A stretch of DNA of 5,740 bases, taken from Candidatus Sifarchaeum subterraneum. Lineage in GTDB: Archaea; Asgardarchaeota; Sifarchaeia; Sifarchaeales; Sifarchaeaceae. The DNA lies in NCBI GenBank assembly GCA_016292335.1, contig JAECRX010000202.1:1-5740 (forward strand), read 5' to 3'. The notes below the pieces were generated by a model that searched no databases, was not told the origin of the DNA, and was given only the letters and a program-made list of their open reading frames with translations. Of this stretch, positions 5,213 to 5,740 are shown piece after piece. Position 1 is the stretch's first letter. Every line of letters starts with the position of its first letter. The position numbers and the translations under genes are program-made.

Positions 5213-5455
5213 TCAATTTGAAATTAAAAATAAGAGGGATCTACATTCTATTATACTTTCATCCTCTTCACCATTAACAATTGAGAAAAAACATGGAAAC
5301 TGCCGATGAGGTGGAATATATCCCAGTATACGCCCCCGACCAACTTCTCCCACCTGAATCGACTTTTTAGATGTTATGGGTGTAAAAATCTTCGTATATA
5401 ATGTATATACGAAGTTTTTTTCGAATTGCGTCAAAGTAACAGAGCTTTTACGCAA
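5213..5455 (-). CDS. Doubtful small ORF, possibly a gene remnant
   Basis: This minus-strand frame of 80 codons starts at a TTG with no clear ribosome site and is open upstream only to a TAG near 5517. Its middle (VGRGRILGYIPPHRQFP, then NGEEDES) looks somewhat protein-like and lies in the GC-richer island. Against it, the strong hairpin at 5384-5421 sits inside the frame, the C-terminus is low-complexity, and I recognise no family. It may be a real small protein, a decayed gene or chance. Confidence 0.17.
   Translation of the reverse strand: MRKSSVTLTQFEKNFVYTLYTKIFTPITSKKSIQVGEVGRGRILGYIPPHRQFPCFFSIVNGEEDESIIECRSLLFLISN
5293..5370 (+). CDS. Doubtful 25-codon ORF ahead of a hairpin
   Basis: ATG at 5293 opens a frame to TAG at 5368-5370 encoding an acidic peptide (METADEVEYIPVYAPDQ, then LLPPESTF). 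It occupies the GC-richer island and ends 13 bases before a hairpin with a T-run on the same strand, as a short transcript unit would. There is no good ribosome site. It is antisense to the frame at 5213-5455, and at most one of the two is likely real. Confidence 0.15.
   Translation: METADEVEYIPVYAPDQLLPPESTF
5384..5421 (+). terminator. Strong AT-rich hairpin with T7 tract
   Basis: CTTCGTATATA (5390-5400) and TATATACGAAG (5404-5414) are perfect 11-bp arms around a 3-base ATG loop. Past one T-T mismatch, A5 (5384-5388) pairs with T5 (5416-5420), so 16 of 17 positions pair. The plus strand has T7 at 5415-5421 directly after the stem, like an intrinsic terminator, and the minus strand has T5 after it. 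It could instead be a protein-binding palindrome. Confidence 0.45.
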
Positions 5456-5473
5456 CTCATTGACATATTTAAT

Positions 5474-5509
5474 GGTTGTCCGGCATCGTGTAGGATTGAA
5501 CCTTTTTTT
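5474..5509 (+). terminator. Imperfect hairpin followed by T7
   Basis: GGTT (5474-5477) can pair with AACC (5499-5502), and TCC (5479-5481) with GGA (5493-5495), around an 11-base loop. T7 follows at once (5503-5509). It is terminator-like on the plus strand, but the stem is short and interrupted. Confidence 0.28.
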
Positions 5510-5536
5510 CTCCTAGTTGATCGCATATACGACAAT

Positions 5537-5548
5537 AATTTATAAATT
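5537..5548. promoter_or_regulatory. Palindromic TATA-like site AATTTATAAATT
   Basis: This 12-base perfect palindrome contains TTTATAAA and could serve as a TATA box in either direction. Leftward it would start transcription near 5512, ahead of the doubtful minus-strand frame; rightward nothing obvious follows. Confidence 0.25.
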
Positions 5549-5652
5549 GGTCATCCCGTCACTGCAACAAGTGATTATGAATTCAAGCTTCATATCCTTG
5601 TATTAAACTCTAAAAATGGCAACCTCAAAAGTCAGTTTCATATTTCAATTCT

Positions 5653-5740
5653 TCATAAGATCTTCATGACTTCTTCTTTTGATTCGTTATTTTCTCGTCC
5701 AAATCGCAAAGTAGGCCAATGCTTAAGCTTTTTCTGATGG
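5653..5740 (-). CDS. Possible 3' end of a leftward gene (partial)
   Basis: One minus-strand frame is open from the window edge to TGA at 5653-5655. It encodes 28 residues: HQKKLKHWPTLRFGRE, then NNESKEEVMKIL. The polar, charged tail looks like a protein C-terminus. A neighbouring minus-strand frame is open almost as far, and runs this short occur by chance, so it is only a candidate. No family recognised. Confidence 0.22.
   Translation of the reverse strand, partial: HQKKLKHWPTLRFGRENNESKEEVMKIL

Larger units (their letters stand above)
5110..5652. other. Gap without a confident gene
   Basis: About 540 bases between the DUF429 gene and the last partial frame. It contains the inverted repeat at 5129-5153, a GC-richer island (about 5293-5365, ~51% G+C by my count) in AT-rich flanks, two hairpins with T-runs and a palindromic TATA-like site. 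Short open frames exist on both strands but none has a good ribosome site. I checked for tRNA-like arms, including GGTTCAATCC on the minus strand near 5493-5502, and found no cloverleaf. Confidence 0.6.

Noticed and set aside
5474..5502. tRNA 3' half on the minus strand (GGTTCAATCC resembles a T-loop)
   Set aside because: The T-stem does not pair, and no acceptor, anticodon or D arm can be found around it.
5559..5574. TCACT/AGTGA 5-bp inverted repeat
   Set aside because: Too short to separate from chance, with no flanking gene start to give it meaning.

Overview
The window reads as chromosomal DNA of an AT-rich archaeon. The evidence is an archaeal-type PhoU with an AbrB-like N-terminus, a fused CoaBC carrying the archaeal HPSE...GT N-terminal extension, TATA-like boxes and T-tract ends instead of bacterial -35/-10 promoters, and Shine-Dalgarno sites in front of non-ATG starts. 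The lineage cannot be fixed from this stretch. No mobile element, CRISPR array, tRNA or rRNA was recognised.

Layout, left to right. The first 257 bases hold the 3' end of a rightward gene (ambiguous frame) and a small basic reading frame that looks broken. A PhoU-family regulator follows on the minus strand. A very AT-rich stretch of almost 600 bases separates it from the divergent coaBC, which makes 4'-phosphopantetheine for coenzyme A. Downstream, with its own TATA-like box, is a gene for a protein built almost entirely of eleven HEAT repeats of 30-31 residues. It converges on a minus-strand DUF429/COG2410-type RNase H-fold protein. The last ~630 bases contain no confident gene. They hold a strong AT-rich hairpin, a second hairpin with a T-tract, a GC-richer island with short open frames on both strands, and possibly the 3' end of another minus-strand gene.

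The four solid genes do not form an operon: divergent, then separately promoted, then convergent. They do not obviously share a pathway, and phoU has no phosphate-transport genes beside it here. I see no convincing new multi-gene system. The most distinctive items are the HEAT array, whose copies stay near-identical even at synonymous positions; an operator-like palindrome between its TATA box and expected transcription start; an 8-bp inverted repeat just upstream of the DUF429 gene; and the hairpins in the right-hand gap. Three of the four genes use GTG or TTG starts, and the coaBC start needs care (TTG at 1858, not the longer frame from 1822).
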